From CTSoil-075 sp964292325 (lineage in GTDB: Bacteria > Bacillota > Negativicutes > DSM-13327), in the NCBI GenBank assembly GCA_964292325.1, contig CAXYVG010000032.1, positions 1-35,726 of the forward strand: a DNA stretch of 35,726 nucleotides, written 5' to 3'. Position 1 is the stretch's first letter. Every line of letters begins with the position of its first letter. Positions 33,358 to 35,726 of the stretch are shown in pieces. The translations under genes and the position numbers were made by a program. A model generated the notes under the pieces. The model was not told the DNA's origin and searched no databases. It saw only the letters and a program-made list of their open reading frames with translations.

Positions 33358-35061
33358 ATGCGTGTATCACAGTTATATGCTCCCACATTAAGGGAAACAC
33401 CGGCAGAGGCCGAAGTAGTAAGTCATCAGCTTATGTTACGAGCTGGTATGATTCGAAGAGCAACAGGTGGGGTTTATACTTATATGCCTTTAGCCTTACG
33501 GATACTTAGAAAAATTGAAGCCATTATACGCCAGGAAATGGATGCTAAGGGTGGTCAGGAATTATTGATGCCGATTATCCAGCCCGCAGAAATATGGCAA
33601 GAGACAGGACGTTGGGATGTATATGGCGATGAAATGTTTCGTCTAACAGATCGGCATAATCGTGCATTTTGTTTAGGCCCAACACATGAAGAAATGATGA
33701 CGACATTAGTGAAAACCGATGTTCGCTCTTATCGTCAATTGCCACTTCGTCTATACCAGATTCAAAATAAATATCGTGATGAAAGGCGTCCACGGTTTGG
33801 TTTGATGCGTGGTCGTGAGTTTATCATGAAAGATCTTTATTCGTTTGATAAGGATGAAGAAGGTCTTAGCGAATCGTATAATCAAATGTACGACGCATAT
33901 ACCAATATCTTTACTCGTTGTGGTTTGACTTTTAGAGCAGTAGAAGCAGATGGGGGAGCCATTGGCGGAACTGGAACCCATGAATTTATGGTGATTGCAG
34001 ATGCTGGTGAAGCAGGGATTGTGTATTGTCCTTCCTGTGAGTATGCAGCAAATGTTGAAAAAGCGGAATTAAAACCAATCCTTGCAGCAGAGGAAGAGTG
34101 CCAAACATTACGTAGTGTGGATACCCCTAATACTAAGTCTATTGAAGATGTAACAAAATTATTAAATGTAACTGCTGATAAGACGATCAAAACGATTATC
34201 TATCAAACGGATAAAGGTGTAGTATTAGCCTTAGTACGGGGCGATCATGAAGTCAATGAAATAAAAGTGCAGAATCTAGTAGAATGCTTAACCATTGAAA
34301 TGGCAGACGAAAAAACAATAACAGAGACGCTGCAAAGTGCTCCTGGGTTTATTGGACCAGTTGGCACGAAGTGCAAGACTGTTATTGCTGATTCTACCGT
34401 AATGAAAATGTATAATGCGGTATGTGGTGCGAACGTAGTGGATCAACATTATATCAATGTGAACCCTGTGCGAGATATTACACCTACATTTGTTGCTGAT
34501 ATTCGTCAAATTGAGGAAAATGATCCTTGTCCTCATTGTTCATTGCCAGTGAAAACCGCAAGAGGAATTGAAGTTGGACAAGTATTTAAATTACATACGA
34601 AATATAGTGAGGCTTTAAAAGCTACCTATCTTGATAATAACGGTAGAGAAGCACCAATGGTGATGGGCTGTTATGGTATTGGGGTCAGTCGTACCATGGC
34701 GGCTGCTATTGAGCAAAATAATGATGAATATGGTATTATTTGGCCAGTTGCCATTGCGCCATATCATGTAGTGATTGTGCCCGTTAGCACAAAAGATCAA
34801 AGTCAAGTATCATTAGCAGAGGACATTTACCAAAAGTTAAATAATGGTGGCATTGAGGCGGTTCTTGATGATCGTAATGAACGACCTGGTGTGAAATTTA
34901 AAGATGCGGATTTGATTGGTTATCCACTAAAAATCACTGTTGGGCCAAAAGCGATAAGTGAAAATGTTATTGAAGTAAAAGTAAGACGTACTGGTGAAGT
35001 ATTTCATTATACGGTAGACAATTACTTAGAAGAGATAAAAGCATTGTTGGCAACTTTATAA
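33358..35061 (+). CDS. proS: Prolyl-tRNA synthetase (bacterial type)
   Basis: A 567-residue class II synthetase. Motif 1 lies near residues 40-65, motif 2 is RDERRPRFGLMRGREFIMKD at 140-159, and motif 3 is near 440 (GCYGIGVSRTMAAAIEQN). Between motifs 2 and 3 sits the editing insertion domain (about 225-390), which clears misacylated Ala-tRNA; the whole insert is present. The anticodon-binding domain fills about 470-567. AGGAGG lies before the ATG and the ispG stop is 3 bases upstream. The stop is 3 bases from the end of the convergent gene. In B. subtilis polC follows proS; here it does not. Confidence 0.97.
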   Translation: MRVSQLYAPTLRETPAEAEVVSHQLMLRAGMIRRATGGVYTYMPLALRILRKIEAIIRQEMDAKGGQELLMPIIQPAEIWQETGRWDVYGDEMFRLTDRHNRAFCLGPTHEEMMTTLVKTDVRSYRQLPLRLYQIQNKYRDERRPRFGLMRGREFIMKDLYSFDKDEEGLSESYNQMYDAYTNIFTRCGLTFRAVEADGGAIGGTGTHEFMVIADAGEAGIVYCPSCEYAANVEKAELKPILAAEEECQTLRSVDTPNTKSIEDVTKLLNVTADKTIKTIIYQTDKGVVLALVRGDHEVNEIKVQNLVECLTIEMADEKTITETLQSAPGFIGPVGTKCKTVIADSTVMKMYNAVCGANVVDQHYINVNPVRDITPTFVADIRQIEENDPCPHCSLPVKTARGIEVGQVFKLHTKYSEALKATYLDNNGREAPMVMGCYGIGVSRTMAAAIEQNNDEYGIIWPVAIAPYHVVIVPVSTKDQSQVSLAEDIYQKLNNGGIEAVLDDRNERPGVKFKDADLIGYPLKITVGPKAISENVIEVKVRRTGEVFHYTVDNYLEEIKALLATL

Positions 35062-35064
35062 TAT

Positions 35065-35403
35065 TTATTTTTGCCATTCTTTCCATATTTCGGGACAGTA
35101 GCCAACGGTTGCGGCTACTGTCCCATTTCTTACAATAGGTGTTTTAAATAGTGTAGGATGTTCAAGGAGTATCTGTTCTCTATTGTGAACAATATATTGT
35201 AAATTGCGTTTTTGGTATTCTTTGCACTGGGTATCAATTAAATCTTTTAGATTTACAAATCGCTGTATGCTAGTTAATTCTCCTTTGCTCAAACCTTTTA
35301 TTGTTAAGTCAATGAATTGATAGGTGATTTTTCGTTCTTTAAAATATCGTTCTGCTTTGCGAGTATCTTGACATTTTTTTGTGCCAAATAGTTGAATGTT
35401 CAT
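35065..35403 (-). CDS. ArsC/Spx family thioredoxin-fold protein
   Basis: A 112-residue protein on the opposite strand. It starts MNIQLFGTKKCQDTRKAERY and has a single active-site Cys, C11, in CQDT. It is therefore the one-Cys type, not the CxxC type of B. subtilis Spx. TPIVRNG near residues 88-94 gives the cis-Pro loop of the fold. Such proteins include ArsC arsenate reductases, YffB-like proteins and Spx-like regulators, and sequence alone does not decide between them. Start is the ATG at 35403 with AAGGAG upstream; an extension to 35466 lacks a binding site. It converges on proS. Confidence 0.85.
   Translation of the reverse strand: MNIQLFGTKKCQDTRKAERYFKERKITYQFIDLTIKGLSKGELTSIQRFVNLKDLIDTQCKEYQKRNLQYIVHNREQILLEHPTLFKTPIVRNGTVAATVGYCPEIWKEWQK
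35092..35124 (+). terminator. Terminator-like inverted repeat inside the convergent gene
   Basis: GGGACAGTAGCC (35092-35103) and GGCTACTGTCCC (35113-35124) are perfect 12-bp complements with a 9-base loop, followed on the + strand by ATTTCTT. It lies within the last 20 codons of the ArsC-family gene. Because proS and that gene end 3 bases apart, this is the only visible stop signal for + strand transcription. Confidence 0.65.
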
Positions 35404-35437
35404 AGTATCTCCTTTTTGTATGATAGTACTTCTTATA

Positions 35438-35466
35438 AAAATATCGTAATTTAAAGAGAAAAGCAA
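35438..35466 (-). promoter_or_regulatory. Possible promoter of the ArsC/Spx family gene
   Basis: On the minus strand, TTGCTT (35466-35461) and TATTTT (35443-35438) are 17 bases apart, with the gene start 35 bases further on. The -10 is imperfect. Confidence 0.4.
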
Positions 35467-35726
35467 TACAATAGATGGTTATATTTAAAAGAAACAAGAT
35501 TGTGTATAGAAAGAAGTTTTTAGCAAAATAGATATAGAGGATGTATAGGGATATAAGTTATAGGTGATAGTAGATATATAACTCACTAATAAAATGATAG
35601 CTGTATTATTAGTCCACGACGATTGCTAGTAAGTTGATTTAGTGATATCTATTTAGATAGATGTTGACCTGAGAATACTCTCAGGAATATAATGTAATCA
35701 TAAGATAGAAAAGGGGGAAAATAATT
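35467..35726. other. Non-coding right edge
   Basis: No gene was found in these 260 bases. They are very AT-rich with many stop codons. Near the right end lie a small dyad (TATCT 35646-35650, AGATA 35655-35659), a promoter with an operator-like dyad, and GGGGG at 35713-35717, which looks like the ribosome binding site of a + strand gene starting just past the edge. Confidence 0.75.
35664..35693 (+). promoter_or_regulatory. Promoter with operator dyad in its spacer
   Basis: TTGACC (35664-35669) and TATAAT (35688-35693) are 18 bases apart. CCTGAGA (35668-35674) and TCTCAGG (35679-35685) form a perfect 7-bp inverted repeat around ATAC, filling the spacer and overlapping the -35. A repressor bound there would block RNA polymerase. 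The TTGACC start and CTCAGGAAT end resemble IscR/Rrf2-type sites I recall; that match is weak. The regulated gene lies beyond the window. Confidence 0.65.

Overview
The window looks like the chromosome of a motile, low-GC Firmicute. The closest fit is the Negativicutes (Sporomusaceae/Pelosinus-like). This rests on gene content and order (FliY in place of FliN, CheC plus CheD, FlbD, a sigma-D type factor, and ispG between rseP and proS) and on strong purine-rich ribosome binding sites. The genus is an inference and cannot be fixed without a search. Every gene is on the + strand except the last, and no insertion sequence, prophage, tRNA, rRNA or CRISPR array was seen.

Region 1 (1-24951) is the late part of a fla/che operon. 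It starts inside fliK, whose visible N-terminal half is a 36-bp in-frame minisatellite of 22 complete units, cut by the window edge. Then come flgD, a small flagellar-operon protein, flgE, flbD, fliL, fliM, fliY, cheY, fliO-P-Q-R, flhB, flhA, flhF, flhG, a PilZ protein, cheB, cheA, cheW, cheC, cheD, a small membrane protein, sigD, a FapA-like protein, a small basic protein and a SwrB-like coiled-coil protein. These genes build the hook, rotor/switch and export gate, place the flagellum, run an adaptation-type chemotaxis pathway and switch on late flagellar genes. motA/motB, often found between flbD and fliL, are absent. That gap holds 168 bp with several mutually exclusive RNA hairpins.

Region 2 (24952-35061) is the housekeeping block that follows fla/che in Bacillus subtilis too: rpsB, tsf, pyrH, frr, a 66-residue unknown, uppS, cdsA, dxr, rseP, ispG and proS. 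It covers translation, UMP kinase, lipid carrier and phospholipid precursors, isoprenoid precursors and site-2 proteolysis. It opens with a clear sigma-A promoter and a structured rpsB leader. A promoter, a short structured stretch and a terminator precede uppS and could form a small RNA or an attenuator.

Region 3 (35062-35726) holds a convergent ArsC/Spx-family gene, with what looks like the proS terminator buried in its coding sequence. It ends in non-coding DNA with a promoter whose spacer is a near-perfect operator dyad, followed by a ribosome binding site for a gene just beyond the edge.

Most noteworthy: the repeat-expanded FliK ruler, the alternative RNA structures before flbD and fliL, the candidate RNA before uppS, the internally duplicated SwrB-like protein and the right-edge operator.
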